Counted from the stretch's first letter, positions 14,201-27,341 are shown. The stretch: DNA of 64,000 bases from Vespa crabro (GCF_910589235.1 NC_060960.1:3348839-3412838), one strand, 5' to 3'. The notes: a model not told the origin generated them from the sequence alone. A program made the numbers and translations.

Positions 14201-16516
14201 GACCCAACGTGCATCGATTACACAGTTCCGTGATGTAAGGTAACCGTGAACCCTAATCGGTGTACCGTGAAGATATCTCATACCCTTAAACAAATTTAAT
14301 GCTACATTTAATCTTTACTTAACTTCGTAATGTGATATTAATATAAAAATAAAGTGATTGTTATTTTTATTCGATCCCCTTCCAATTATTTTCATCGTGT
14401 TGATGCATTTTTAATAATCGTTATTAAGATTATCGAATGACTTATCTATAATAAAGTATTTTGTTTAATTAATCTTTAAAATGATTAGTTTTTTTTTTAT
14501 ATCAATAATCACTTTCTTATTATTAGAATCGGAGTATCATTGTAATGCGTTTATGTGTATTGTAATATATGTTTTACATTCTACGACATAAGAAGTTAAA
14601 AACGATTTTTTTTTTTTTTAGACAAATCGATATTTTGGACAGCAATCATCCTTAGCTTATATTAAATTTACCCGCACTAAGTCCGTAAGTAAAGACAATC
14701 TAAATGACCAATCAAGTTTGATCTCGTCTTGAACCAGTACATCTTCTAACGATCCTCTTGAACAATATTCCGATACAAGGCATGGTCTTGTCGGTTCATT
14801 CAGGCATCCAATAAGGGGATTGAGGTTTTCGTGACGTAGGCCATGAATCTATTCATAAATATGTTAAAAATTAAAAAGTGTGAAAAAAAAAAATTTCCTT
14901 TGACTTTTTAAATGCTTTTTAATTACCCGTGGAGTATTACATTTCGGGTTAATAAAATAGCATATAAAACAAATTGAATAGAATATATTTTTATTACCGT
15001 AACTAAAACGCCCATTGTTTTATTCTTCAATTCGAATGTACCTTGACAGGATAATTCCTTCAGTTGAACCAAATCACCCTAAATAAATTGAAAGTACAAA
15101 CATTATATGTAAATTCGATTTCTTCTATTTGATAGGAAGCGAATTATATTCACGCAATCATACAAGCAGTCCAGTTTGATACCAAGTATAGTAAAAATTG
15201 TACAATATAATAAATAAGATTCGATGTTAATACATTTAAAAGGTATCAGTAAAAATATAGTAAAAAAAAAAAAGCTCGTAACCGAGTTGCTTATAAGTTC
15301 CGTGAATGAATAGCGAACACTATCTTCATGTAAGCGTATGACGCGTATGAAGACAGAGACGTATTTACATTATACATAGCACGTCGGACCTTGAAGAAAG
15401 TTTGTCTCGCTAAATTTCCCGTACTAGTTTGTAGATAGGGCCTGTGGGAACCGACGGTGCCTACTTGAAGCAAATCAGGTTTCTCAACTTTTGGTCCACC
15501 AAACTCCTGCAACGGCTGCAACCAGCAGCATAGCATTGTTTCGACCCCCTTATCAACCTGAAATGACGGATAAAATAATGTATTTTCAGTTAGTCAGATG
15601 ACAAAGAGCACTGTGAAATGTTTTAACAAAGTCGAACTTTTGCCCTAGTTTCTATTCAACCGCTATTATTATACATTGTAATCTACATTTTAATACTAAC
15701 CGTTTTTGAATCCGTGTGATTAGTCTGCGGAAAGACGAAATCGGATGCCGTTAGAATAATCTTATAGGGGCCTTCTGATATTCTATTTTTGAGTAGTTGT
15801 TTTCTACAAAAACAATCTAATTAATATGTCAACTAAAATTAATAAAATATACTAGTGTTGATATTAAATTAGAAAAAATATTGAAAATTAACATAATTAT
15901 GGAAGAATAAGTCATAAATAAAACAGGCATCGGAATAACAATGAAAAGCACACGAAGATGTGAAGCACATGATTTACCGGATAAATATTGCTAGGAAGAC
16001 AAGAAGAAAAGCGAAGAATAAAGATCCCAAAATGGCAGCTACGATATGTGTAGCATGGACGGATACCTCCAATAGACCATCTACCGAATTTTAATAAATT
16101 TTATTATATTAATTATTTCGTTCGACATTAATATTTTAAAATATCTTAATTAATTCCATAAATCAAGACTTGTTTAATAATTACTTGTGCAATCATTATC
16201 AGCATCGCAAGGAATAAAATCGATATTTTCTACTGTGAAAAAGGCGGGAGCGTTGGTAGTTAATCTTTTTACTGTTAAACCTTCCTTCTCTTCAGATATC
16301 ATCATAATAGGTTCCCACTTATCGACACGCCAATCCATTACAACATAAGTGTAAATTTTATTATTATAAGAATTTATAGTACCATTATCGTGCATCATAA
16401 TGCCGAGTGATTCGTTTAAACGTTCGATTAATGTCGGTTGCGTGTAATACTCTGTGCCATTTAACATCTCTTGAATATCGTATCTGCAATGAACGAAAAT
16501 CGAACGATGAAGTTAA

Positions 16517-16575
<59 letters not shown>

Positions 16576-18491
16576 ATTATTTATATATATATATGTATAT
16601 ATTTATATGTGTATTTATAAATTTATAAAGATCATTCACCTTTGATCGAGTGGCATTAATATAAGCAGATTGTCTAACGTGGTACCACTGAGATTTTGTG
16701 AGGGTACATATCGTTGAGATGGATTCATTTTCGCACTTCCCTCATCCGTTCTTTGATCTACGATCGTATAAGTTCGGGGAAGGTCTGAAGGAGAAAAGTT
16801 GGAAGACTGAGTACTTGTAAACGAAAGTGAAATTGGCGTCTCAAGTGGCGATGCCGTAGGCACAATCTGCGGAAGAAACAGATCATTATCTTCTGTGTGG
16901 ATCATCAGAATCATGGAAGTCAACATGCTCGAATCCCGTGATACATCCAGCTCGGTCAAAATACGATTCGTTGAATCGTCGTTCAGGGGCAAGCAAAGCA
17001 CCGTAGCTGTAAAAAGAAAGAAAAGATGAGAGAACCGAAAATTCATGCGCTTATATAGTATGCGTCAGTTGCCCTTACGCGCGATCTGATAGAATAGCAA
17101 ACTATTTTCCATCTCATTTCCATCTCGCCCGTAATCCTTTTAAATTCATCTCGGTGCACTGACAGAAAAAAAAGAAAAAGAGAAAGAGAGAGAGAGAGAG
17201 GGAGAGAGAGAGGCAGAGAGGGAGTATGTAAAAGAGGACAGAAATTTATTGTAAAGCGTTCAATTCATCAATTTTCTTTTCTTTTTGATTTTTCTTTTTT
17301 TTTTTTTGTTAATAGGGCGTAATTGTGATCAGCGAATAAGTGCAAACTAAGCGCTCGTTCGAACAACGAATATATACAGGTGCGGCATGTGTAAAGATTG
17401 TGCGATTTTCTACACATTACTCAATTTTCTTTTACACTTCCATATTTACCTCTGCGAGATATATAATGCAGAGATTTCAACGTCCTTCGAACTTGATTCC
17501 ATGTAGCGCGTTGCGGTAATATTGCGTGATATCGTGGTACAATCCCGATAGTTCGAAGAGCATCAACAACGACCCGATCTAGACTCGACCATGGTTCCTC
17601 GTCTGTTGAAAAGAAGCACGTTACTTTAAAGATCACGTTGCTTTGATAGTAAATAAGACACGTGTGCGCTCACCCGTGCCAATAATCGCTGCGGATCTCC
17701 ATTGCAAGTGAAGAAACATTTCTACCAAAGCCTGAGCAAGAGATGGTAAAGCCGGAGAAAGTCTCACTATGCTCGATAATCTTCGATCTTCCAAGTTTTT
17801 CTATAAATAACGTAAATTCATTGAACGTTTGATTCGTTGAGATCTATCGGATTGAAACGATCGAAGGATTTACGTGTAAGAGACACGACAACGTTATTTA
17901 CCAAAGGACAAGTCCACGTGAATAGAGGCTTGTTCCAAGTATGGGCCAATTTTGAAACGAACTCACAACTCGAGCTATCGAGTGCGGCTATCAAAGCCTT
18001 CGTTGTAGGTTGGCTGAGAGAATATAGCAAAGCGCCGAAACCCCAGGACCGCGTTTCACAGGTCACTGTTAACATTTATCACTTCACATCATCGTTGTCT
18101 CTCGTCTATTTAGGTGTATATAGAGTCGCGGCAGTATGATGGAAGTACGCTATGTAATAACGGCGATCAAACGAAAAGGGGGGTTAAAATCAATTGGACG
18201 AGAATAATAGTTTTAACGCGTTTGCGCCACTTCGCCGTAAGGTTACTACGTTTTATCTGATTACGACATAAATCTCCACTGGGGAAATAGATATTAAATC
18301 GATATTGTATATATCTACTGCATTAGCTCCCTATCTAAAACGTAGCCGTTCGCGTTGTTGCATAATATACAATATATCGACGTAACTCGACGTTATAGTC
18401 GATGCTAAAATACATTCTCTTAATTAACATAGAACGACAGAGTGTAGACGTGTGTCAGATGACTTTATATATAATACAAGAGATACATACA

Positions 18492-18574
<83 letters not shown>

Positions 18575-18859
18575 GTTCTTCGTTCATAAGTACTCACAAG
18601 ATCTCGGTAATATATTGATGGAAAGGTTCATGCTCCAATGCTGTAACTGACTTTGAATATCGGTTAAATTGACCTCCTCGTTGCATTGTTCGTGAAGGAA
18701 CACCACTACTTCGTCATCAATTGGGTGGAATTCCGAATACTCTTCTTCCGGATATTGCGATAAGTAAGGTAGGTTACTATCGGTAGTAAGAAGTAGACAG
18801 CATCTAGATAGGATCACAATTGGGATCCACCACCACTGGTACAGATAACTTCCAGCCAT
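11233..18859 (-). CDS. Gyc76C: Receptor-type guanylate cyclase Gyc76C
   Basis: Single-pass membrane receptor that makes cGMP from GTP; the fly orthologue acts in semaphorin-1a axon guidance, muscle and gut. Twenty exons: 18598-18859, 17902-18065, 17674-17800, 17450-17602, 16640-17006, 16185-16483, 15978-16080, 15701-15803, 15369-15557, 14998-15078, 14672-14848, 14125-14284, 13868-14017, 13613-13784, 13377-13517, 13125-13317, 12846-13017, 12474-12744, 11567-12162, 11233-11483. They total 4,131 nt, 1,376 aa, closing in frame. Layout: signal peptide; ANF-receptor-like ectodomain to about 465; membrane helix about 470-491; kinase-homology domain about 530-830, catalytically dead (HRD replaced in VHGYLTSRNC, DFG replaced by DYG); dimerisation coiled coil about 835-885; cyclase about 890-1095 with both metal-binding aspartates (YFSDIVGF, ETIGDAY) and the guanine-selecting Glu and Cys (PRYCLFGDT); then a 280-aa Ser/Thr-rich tail. 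The tail shares PYNRYRCLSP and LDDSL-type motifs with fly Gyc76C. An in-frame TAA lies upstream of the start ATG. Confidence 0.93.
12286..12334 (-). other. Gyc76C: 49-nt optional exon in Gyc76C tail region
   Basis: A short segment with an excellent acceptor (TTTACTTTCCAG) and an excellent donor (ATGG|GTAAGT), lying between the exon ending at 12474 and the exon starting at 12162. Skipping it joins phase 2 to phase 2 and reads PPPFGLDDSLVV, which matches the fly protein. Including it (49 nt, not a multiple of 3) gives about 17 new residues and then a TGA two codons into the next exon. It is therefore either a truncating alternative exon or a decay-triggering one. Whether it is used cannot be told from DNA alone. 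Confidence 0.55.
16521..16571. repeat. (TA)n microsatellite in Gyc76C intron
   Basis: About 50 bp of uninterrupted TA repeats in the intron between the exons 16640-17006 and 16185-16483, close to the branch region of the short intron. Confidence 0.95.
18497..18573. repeat. (AT)n microsatellite beside Gyc76C exon 1 donor
   Basis: About 77 bp of uninterrupted AT repeats starting 24 nt inside the first Gyc76C intron (donor at 18597). It is one of the longest pure AT tracts in the window. Confidence 0.95.
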
Positions 18860-20274
18860 GGGCTCCTGCCCCTGCTGCCGTTAATACCGTTGCCACCGTT
18901 GCTCTACTGCCTGCTCACAAATACAACTTCATCAAGCAATTCTATCTAATAACCAGTTTGATCTCTTAATAACTAAACGTTGTTCGGAATATAATGAACA
19001 CATTTGTCTTCAATATTAATGATTATAATGATGTTTCTTTTTTCTTTTTTCTTTATTTGAAATGTAAGACAATATTAATTAAAGTAATTACCTTTTTTTT
19101 TCATAATTGCATGCTTAATAATTATATTTTCTTTTTATTTATTTATTTTTTATAAGAAAAAAAAGATATACAATTTCATAAACATCGCTATAATGAGATT
19201 GAATCTACATAAAGTAAAATATTATGGTCGTGGTTTAGATCGCGTGAATAACTTTCCCATAAAGTGAATTACATTTGGACTTTAGTTCTCTTAATGTAAT
19301 ATCATTTTTTCTTCTCCCCTCTCGCTCTTTTTTCTCTTTTTGAACAGCTTAACGTAGGACAAATCGCGACGAGCGTGATACCGAAAACAAGGAAGGATTG
19401 TAGTATGTTCAGAAAAAAAACCTGCTATTTATCAGCAAAGCTCATAAAGCACCGTAGTAATATCTGGTATCGTTCCAAATAGAGAAGGACATCCTCAATC
19501 CATTGACGGATTTTAGCAGCGGTTTATCCATTCAACGCTCAGCGATATAGCGAAGGAACCTCCTGTAAATTAAGGGAAAGCTTTCTATATACTTTGCATA
19601 ACGTTCCAAACTCAATATCCCGTATGGCGTATATAGTCTATTCCTTGAATCATCCAAAGGAATATAAGAGATAGAGAGAAAAAGAGAAAGTGAAAAAAAT
19701 CGAGAGGATTTAAGGTGTGATATCATATGGAAATTGAAAATTCTTTGATTTTCAAAACAGGAAATAAAATAAAAAGAAATTTTATTAACTGAAGAAATAT
19801 CGAAGAATATAAAAAGAAATATTATTAAGTTGTTAGAAAAAGAAAATGAAAAAAAAAAATGATCTGCAGATATCTCAATGAAAATATTCAAACGCAATCC
19901 CAGTACGATCTTTCTCTCTATTTTTTTTTCCTTCTTTTCTTTCTTTCTTTCTTTTTTTTCTTTGTCGCTTTATACGATAGAACGAAAAGCAGTCTAATAA
20001 GTGTCACTCGACGCAGTGCTTTGGTACGTAGTTGAAAGTGCGATGTTACGCTATTTTCATTTGTCAAGCGCCTTGGTAATACCGAGTTTGCTTCGAGTTG
20101 AACAATTACAGACACGTCTCTCGCTCTCAAATATTGCATTCCGGGAGACAACTGCGTAATTGGCAGTCCTGTATTATTTGTAACGGGAAAAAAAATATGG
20201 GGCGGAAAAATAGCAGAATGCATATAGGTATTTCACAAAGCAATCGAACTCTACAAAAATATGTACGAAGAGCG

Positions 20275-20280
<6 letters not shown>

Positions 20281-20331
<51 letters not shown>
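20281..20331. repeat. (GA)n microsatellite
   Basis: About 50 bp of uninterrupted AG dinucleotides in non-coding sequence. Confidence 0.95.
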
Positions 20332-20334
<3 letters not shown>

Positions 20335-20536
20335 ATAGAAGGAAAATAAAAAAGTACGAAATCTGTAAAGGTATGATATGATAAAATAAGCATTTTTTAA
20401 CTCTGCATAAATTTTAGGAAAAAAAAAGTATCAAAAAGAGAAATATTGAAGAATAGAAAGAAAGAAAATAAAGAAAATAAACATTTATTATATTTCACAC
20501 GTATGCATACATATATCGATACAAAGATAGATAGAC

Positions 20537-20539
<3 letters not shown>

Positions 20540-20584
<45 letters not shown>

Positions 20585-20588
20585 GTAT
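20540..20588. repeat. (AT)n-(GTAT)n compound microsatellite
   Basis: An AT tract of about 32 bp passes directly into GTAT tetranucleotides, preceded by GATA units. Confidence 0.9.
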
Positions 20589-21026
20589 ATATACATACCT
20601 TTCTAGGTCCACATCGGTCCACGATAGCATTGCTTCCTCTCACCGAAATTTCGATTAAACTTCAATTCCATTTATCGTAACTCATTGCATTGATTCGTTA
20701 TCGTCCCGTTCTCTTATGCCTTATACACCCCACACTCTTCGTCGGCAATGAATTTTATTCTATCTCGGGAGACCAGCCGTAGGAAAGTCAATCAAGCTTC
20801 TTCTTGCCTTTCGTATATTGCTTTTCGGATTGATATCATGAATAATTGCGTATCTAGTTTCGCAAAATATCCAGTAATTCCCGATTGTCCGAAAAATTTT
20901 GTACCATTTCCATTTGGCAATGTGTACATCTCTATCGATGGACGCAAATGCGAACGATGCATACTGCTATCTAAAATATATGAAAACAACCGAAAAAAAC
21001 AGAGAAAGAAAAAGGAAGAGAAAGAG

Positions 21027-21059
<33 letters not shown>

Positions 21060-21078
<19 letters not shown>

Positions 21079-21430
21079 AAAAGAAAAATATGTTATTCTT
21101 TTGTATCGATTTGATTTCAATGCATATTATATACAATGCTATGGACGTATGATATTTTTTATTTTTGCGAACAAATTCGATATTTATGATTCAGACGGCA
21201 TGTAAGAAAGAAAGAAAAAGAGAGAGAGAGAAAGAGAGAGAAAGAGAAAAAATAAAAACATGTTATTTCTTCGTATCGATTCAATTTCGATGCTTATTAT
21301 ATACAATGTTATGAACGAGCGAAATTTTTTATCTTCGCGAACAAATTCGATATTCGTAATTTCGACAGAATATAAGAAAGAGAGAGAGAGAGAAAGAGAA
21401 ATTTTTTGCATGCCTATTATATATTTATAC
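21060..21430. repeat. Diverged ~170-bp tandem duplication with GA tracts
   Basis: Two adjacent copies and the start of a third. The word TGTTATTCTTTTGTATCGAT near 21091 recurs, diverged, near 21261. GCGAACAAATTCGATATT near 21166 recurs near 21337, and TATTATATACAATG recurs at the same spacing. Each unit of about 170 bp ends in a GA-rich tract. A third, truncated copy follows near 21410. The unit has no coding potential. Confidence 0.8.
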
Positions 21431-24187
21431 AATACGATTTTACACAAAAAAAAAGGAAACTTTTCTCATTTGCCATTTTTACGCTTCTCACTCATATACG
21501 AACGTTCTCGTTAATAATTACATTTGTTAACAGAGTTAATGCAAATTTGTTGATCAGACTCAGCTAAAAAATCTGTTTACTGATAAAATTATGCACCTTA
21601 ATGTTACAACGTTTAAATAAAACACGACGATAAATTTATCTGATACATACATATACTTGAGAGTAGCTGGCCCGTTAGCTTGGATCGTGTACATTCTTCC
21701 GTGCAAAAAAAGATGCTTACTAATTAATCACGGTAGGTTTCCTCACTGTGAACATTTCACGCCAGGCTGATCGAATAAATACTATAAATAATCTGCATAC
21801 GACGTCTCTCTACACACATACTTACGCATACACGAATACACGTGACAAGATACGTAAACGATCGAAATTCTTGTTCGTATTACTTATAACCGTAGTTTTT
21901 AATTAAAAGAAAAAGGGAAAAAAGACAGAAAAAGAATGGAAAAAAAAAAGAAAGAAGAAAAACCCTTACACGATGTTCATTTTCTAATATTCACTCTGCT
22001 CATCCGTCCATCAAATGTCCAACCGAGATATTTTCTTTCTTCTTTTCTGCCCTTCTCTTTCTCTTTCTCTTCTTTTATTCTTTTTCCCACCCTTTCCCCA
22101 CCCGTCGCCATTTTTTTTTCTTTTACAAGTTTCAACCATCACCTCTACGCAATCTAATTTCATGTTCTGACGAAAGCACCGAACATGCAATTCTACCTTA
22201 ATTATGCATTCGCGCAGAGAAATGGAACTGATAAATGCAAAATAATAAAAGTGAATTACTTCGTACTCGTTGGATGAAGAGAGAGAGAGAGAGAGAGAGT
22301 GAAAGAGAGTAAGAGAAAGAGAGAGAAAGAGAGAGAAAGAGAGAGAGAAACGTTTCTTTCTCTTTACCTCTCTATTTTTATTAAAGGAGGAACTTGAATT
22401 CACTTTTTTATATAATATTTATGTATCGAAACTCATTAAAGAGACTCAGCTAATAAGAGATTGACGCACGACCTTTAATATTTTTCATTTCGCTATCCTT
22501 TTTTATTTCTTTTTCTTTTTTTCTTTTATTTTTTCTTCTTTTCCTTTTATTTCAAATACAATATTCCAATGGATAGGACAATTTTAACGTAATAGGAAAT
22601 TTTAAGATACCTGAATATCATTGCGTTTAAACTAATTTAATCCATAAATCAAAAGTACATGTTATTCGATTCTTTTTCCTATCTTTCTTTTCTCTGTTCT
22701 TTTATTATTTTTCTTTCCTTTTCTTTTCCTTTCCTTTCTTTTATTTTATTTTATTTTATTTTGTTTATATAAGAATACCTTCGACCTATTAAATCAATAA
22801 TTTAATTCTTGATTCTTTTTATATCTTTATTTTTCTGTAGGGGTAGAAGGAACGTGTGTCATGTCAGCAGAAAATAAAACAAGGGAAAAAGAATACGATC
22901 TCGTAACTCATCCGCATTACAGTAATATAAACGCAAACTGCCATGTAACTATCTCAAAGATTTACTTTTGTTACGCGTACTTCACAATAAACCTCAAACC
23001 CTCTTGAACACTTAATACCATCACTTCAACTTTTAAATCGTGTTTCTCTGTTATGGTTGTTCATCTTAATCGAGTAAAGTCATAATAACTTTGATAAAAG
23101 TTTTCACGAAACAACGTGAACTATAGTCCTCTCGAAAAAAAAAAAATAATAAAAAAGAAAGAAGAAAAAAGAAAAGAGAAACAGCTGAAAAAAGAGAGAA
23201 AAAACCAAACGAATTGGATGCAATAATAATTTGAAAAATATAAAATGTCAAAAGATAAAACTTCAATTCTGTCATATTTTATCATTAATATTTTTTACAG
23301 TTGTACGATAGAACGCATATGCTGTCTCTTTTTCTCTCCCTCTATCTATCTATCTATCTATCTATCTCTTTCTCTCTCTCTTTATCTCTTTTCTTTCTTA
23401 AGAATCGACACGTGTTTCATCGATCAAATGTTTTACTTCGTCCGAAAGATTTACGAGCTTATTCGATATAACACCGAGATTTATAAACTGGTATGTACAT
23501 ATGTATGTACGAGTTTATTGTCGTTGATAACGTCATTACGCGAATATATAAACCTGTCGGTGGTGTTTGGATGTACGGGGAAACGTTAGGACGAATGCAA
23601 TTAAGTTCCAATTTAGTTTCGAAATTCGCGCACTAATTCACTTGAAACGTAGAACCTAATAAATATTGGAACTGATGACAAGCGTTAAACGGGTGCCGAT
23701 AAATACGATAATTTAGTGGTAATTTCCATACGTTTTATATCACCGATTAAATCTCAAGCAATAACAAATCTCAAGAAATAACAAATACAAATGATTAAGA
23801 ATAAACTTTTAAAGGATTCATACCTGTTTGTATCCTAAGTATTCTGCGTGGAGTAACAATTAACAACGATGCACAATAAATTCGAAGATATTATCGTTGA
23901 TATCAATCATGATCGTAAGATCGATTTGTACATTACACACGCTGACCACCGGAGAAAATTAATGAAAACTTTGACACGCGGTGTCGATCAGTTAGTTAGT
24001 CATTCGTCGGTTGCTCGACTGACGAGACGAAAAGAGAAAGTGAGTGAGAGTGAATGAATGTGCGAGCAAGTGAGAAAGAAAGAGAGATAGAGATAGAGAG
24101 AAAAACAGACAGAAAGAAAGAGATAGATATAGATAGAAGTAGAAGAACGAGAGAAAAACCAGAACCCGCTGCATACTCATGAGAAAC

Positions 24188-24221
24188 GATCCGAACGCTT
24201 TGGCGTTCGGTATCGAACTGA
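24188..24221 (-). promoter_or_regulatory. Inr + DPE core promoter, probably for Gyc76C
   Basis: On the minus strand TCAGTT (A at 24219 taken as +1) matches the arthropod initiator. GGATCG lies at exactly +28 to +33 (24192-24187) and fits the DPE core RGWYV. No TATA box is obvious. It points toward Gyc76C, whose start codon is 5.4 kb downstream on the same strand with no other gene between. The spacer between Inr and DPE contains an 8-bp inverted repeat with a 4-nt loop (24191-24210). The assignment to Gyc76C is inference. Confidence 0.5.
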
Positions 24222-24894
24222 GCTCTCCTCGTCGCTAGCTCACCTACTGATGCTGGACGTGTTGCTATCACAACGAACGTTATCACACGGTCATCCCCAG
24301 TCTTCCCGGGGAAGCTGAGCAGCAGTACCAATAATACTCACTGGCGGCAGAGGCAGCACTTTTCCCTCCTTTCTTCCTTTTTTCCCTCTTTTTTTTATCT
24401 TTTTTTTACTTTCCGATGCATCCTTCCTACCAAATTAATTACCCTATCAGATCGACTTAAAGATTCTTTTTCATTTTAGGTCACATTTTTCTCCACGTTA
24501 CGAATAACTCCTTAATGGACAAAAATACATTTAATTCACTATTTGAGGTTAAATTGAGGTTAAATTTGACATTCGAATAGGATTGTGAGATCTGTGACAT
24601 ATATCCAATACATGCATATTTACGTATGTACATATATACATATGTACGTATGTACTCAACGGACACCTACGTCCTGGCCGAGTTTGATAAATCTCCTATA
24701 TATTTTCTCCTTTCTCCAAGTAAAACAACCACTTTGGCTAATGAAATAGTATATATCGAACAAACAATTAAAGTAACCAGTAGTGAAACGTGTTATATAT
24801 AGTAAATATTCAGAAACAACTATCGTTATTCTGAATTCCACGTGGTATCTTTCTTTACTTTATCTTATTTCTGTTTATTTAACTCTTTTCCTCC

Positions 24895-24899
<5 letters not shown>

Positions 24900-24939
<40 letters not shown>

Positions 24940-25020
24940 TTCTCTCTATCTATCTATCTATCTATCTATTTTTCTATCTATCTATCTATCTATCTATCTA
25001 TTTATCTATTTATCTATCTC
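24900..25020. repeat. (CT)n-(TATC)n compound microsatellite
   Basis: About 32 bp of CT repeats followed, after a short imperfect stretch, by two runs of TATC tetranucleotides separated by TTTT. Confidence 0.95.
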
Positions 25021-27044
25021 TATTTTCCTCTCTTTTTCTGTGCCTTTCGATACGTAAAACAACTTGAAGAGTATTCTGTTCAATTACAGACTTATATATT
25101 ATGTATATCCGAATCAATGAAGGTACATCGATTCAATGAACAGGATGCTCACTCTACACAAGAAAAGCTCTCGATAGTAACTGCGGAAACTATGAAATCA
25201 TCAATAACAACCAGTTTCTTATAGATTCTGATTTTTTTTCAAAACTTGCATCTCCTATCAACATACATATTCTGTTTCATCTACAGTGGATTGTATTATA
25301 TGTCGATAATATAGATGTACGATATATCGATAAATATGTCTGCTTTCTAATGTTATAACATTTTTTATTTCGTTGACGTAACCATCGTAATTGATAAGGT
25401 AGTAAAATTTTGAACGGAATTACTTTATTCCGGTTATATTAAATGATGATTCTTCTTATGAAGATTCTGAAGAAAATCATTAATTTTGTCTTTGAAAAAT
25501 TTATGCTTTCAATTATTTCCTTTCAAATGCTCGTAAGATAATAAATTATCTCTCTATTTGCCGAAAGAACTTAGAGATAAAACCTATAGATGGAGTTAGT
25601 ATCGTTTTAATAATGACATTATCGATCGTTCGATTAATTATCCAATAGCATATTAATATCTGTTTTGTAGGTATCATCATTCTCTATATTCATAACTAGA
25701 TGGTAGCACTATTAACATCAACGTTGATCATTATCGTTTGTTCATTCATTTATAATAACTTTTGAATTGACGAGTCATTTAAAAAAACAAAAACTAAATA
25801 ATGTTAAAAATATTTTTATTTTAATATTTTCTTACTTGAACATTTTTTAATTATGATTTATAATGATGTATGAATTATCTTGACGCTTTTTGAAAATGCG
25901 TTTTTCAAACCTTAGGATTAATATTCGGTCTGATGGTGATGGAAGCTGCTACTGTTCCCTACTCTCCCTGTATATCTTCAAGCTGCAGTGGAATGCGTGA
26001 TGCGTCACCTACATATGTATGTATGGGGAACCATATGTAACAAGTAATCGTTTTTCATCTAACATCGGTGTCGTTTCACTACACATGACGAATTTGAGAA
26101 TAAAAAGAGAATTCCAATTTTATAAAAATTTGTATAAATAATTTTTTTTAAAGAAAATTGTATATTAATATAATTAATATAATTAATATATATTAATTAT
26201 ATTTTATAATTATTTTAAAGAGTATTTTATATTTTATATTAATTATATATTATAATTTTAAGAGAATTTCATATTATATTATTTAACGTTACATCAAATT
26301 ATCGAAACTCTAATTATTATTATATGTTCTCTGTAGCATGTTCATCGCATAATTTAACGAATACCGTTTATTGATTTTTCCTTTTTATTTGCGAGCCAAT
26401 AAGGCTATACTTTGTAAAATATGGGGTATTTCGGAATTCATGTTGCCAGCTAGTAAATTTGAATTCTACAAGAAAGTTTACCACAAGAACGCGAAGACGA
26501 TATAATCCAGGCCGATAAACGACGTGCTCGGCTCGACATCCCCATGTTGACCTTTTTCTTATCGACTTGAAGCTTCCACCCCCATGAAACTCTCCAATTC
26601 GTCAGAAGCAATTCGTCATTAGAGTCTGACGTTCAATTTCTAATTATCTCGGGAAAAGAAAACGCGTTTGACAAATTATATGTTATAAATAAACATTCTT
26701 GTTCTGTTGTATCCTTCGCGTAGAAAGTAACTGTATTATAACAGTCATTTTCTTAATAACAAGATATATGTTCTGATCCTAACGGTTAAATAAAGAATTT
26801 GTATCTCATTAATGCTATCAGATATTCCGTAATATAATAAAAACTTAAGATTATTTATGAGTCCATTGAGATGTAATCTAGGTCCAGATCGTAAATCAAT
26901 TTTATTTTTATTCATTCTCCCAACAATACGAGAAAGTTGAGAGAAATCATTTTATGAAAAAATATTTCGATATTATCATTAAAAGCATATATGTTTCTCT
27001 TTGGTCGAATTTCATAAATCTCTAAACATGTACATATTCTAACT

Positions 27045-27341
27045 CAGTGTTTCTCAATCTTTTTTCCATTCAATCCAATAAATTTGTTTGTAAAGGTACC
27101 AAGGTCCAAGTGTTTATAATATAACAATTTTTAATAACCCGATAATCTGAAGTCATTGTATATTATTTTATTGATACGTCTGTTACCGCAATATTCTCGT
27201 GAACTCGTAAGAATATTATACGAAAGAACTTTCTGGAAATGTCTTATAAATTAATCACTTTGTTTCGCCTAACGTAAGGTAACAGCTATTATTTCGCGGC
27301 CTATTAAAAATTAGTCATAGTCCATAGGTTGAGAAGCACTG
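27045..27341. mobile_element. hAT-like MITE (non-autonomous DNA transposon)
   Basis: The element starts with CAGTGTTTCTCAATCT and ends with AGGTTGAGAAGCACTG, terminal inverted repeats of about 16 bp with two mismatches. The CAGTG-TTCTCAA terminus is typical of hAT-superfamily elements. The flanking 8-mers TTCTAACT and CTCTAAAG agree at 5 of 8 positions and resemble the nTCTAGAn target preferred by hAT transposases. At 297 bp it has no coding capacity and would need a transposase in trans. The imperfect repeats suggest an old insertion. Confidence 0.75.

Larger units (their letters stand above)
18860..24187. other. Gyc76C upstream region, repeat-rich, no coding
   Basis: No protein-coding exon is recognised. 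The part next to 18859 is probably Gyc76C 5' UTR with a possible acceptor near 18905 (GTGAGCAG). The rest is dominated by purine or pyrimidine microsatellites, including GA at 20281-20331, AT then GTAT at 20540-20588, GA at 21033-21070 and CTAT at about 23336-23366. Predicted open frames here are mostly translated repeats. If the start site at 24219 serves Gyc76C, this stretch is a 5' leader intron. Confidence 0.5.

Noticed and set aside
13815..14293. Separate protein kinase gene
   Set aside because: These frames are the pseudokinase domain exons of Gyc76C; phases join them to the cyclase exons, and the catalytic HRD and DFG residues are missing.
18402..18650. Plus-strand frame with an Ile-Tyr run
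   Set aside because: It is the translated (AT)n tract overlapping Gyc76C exon 1 on the opposite strand.
22011..22403. Long minus-strand frame rich in Ser/Leu and Arg/Glu
   Set aside because: Composed of translated GA/CT simple repeats with no conserved block.
23336..23366. Possible CRISPR-like array
   Set aside because: Simple CTAT tetranucleotide repeats without spacers. No CRISPR array exists in the window.
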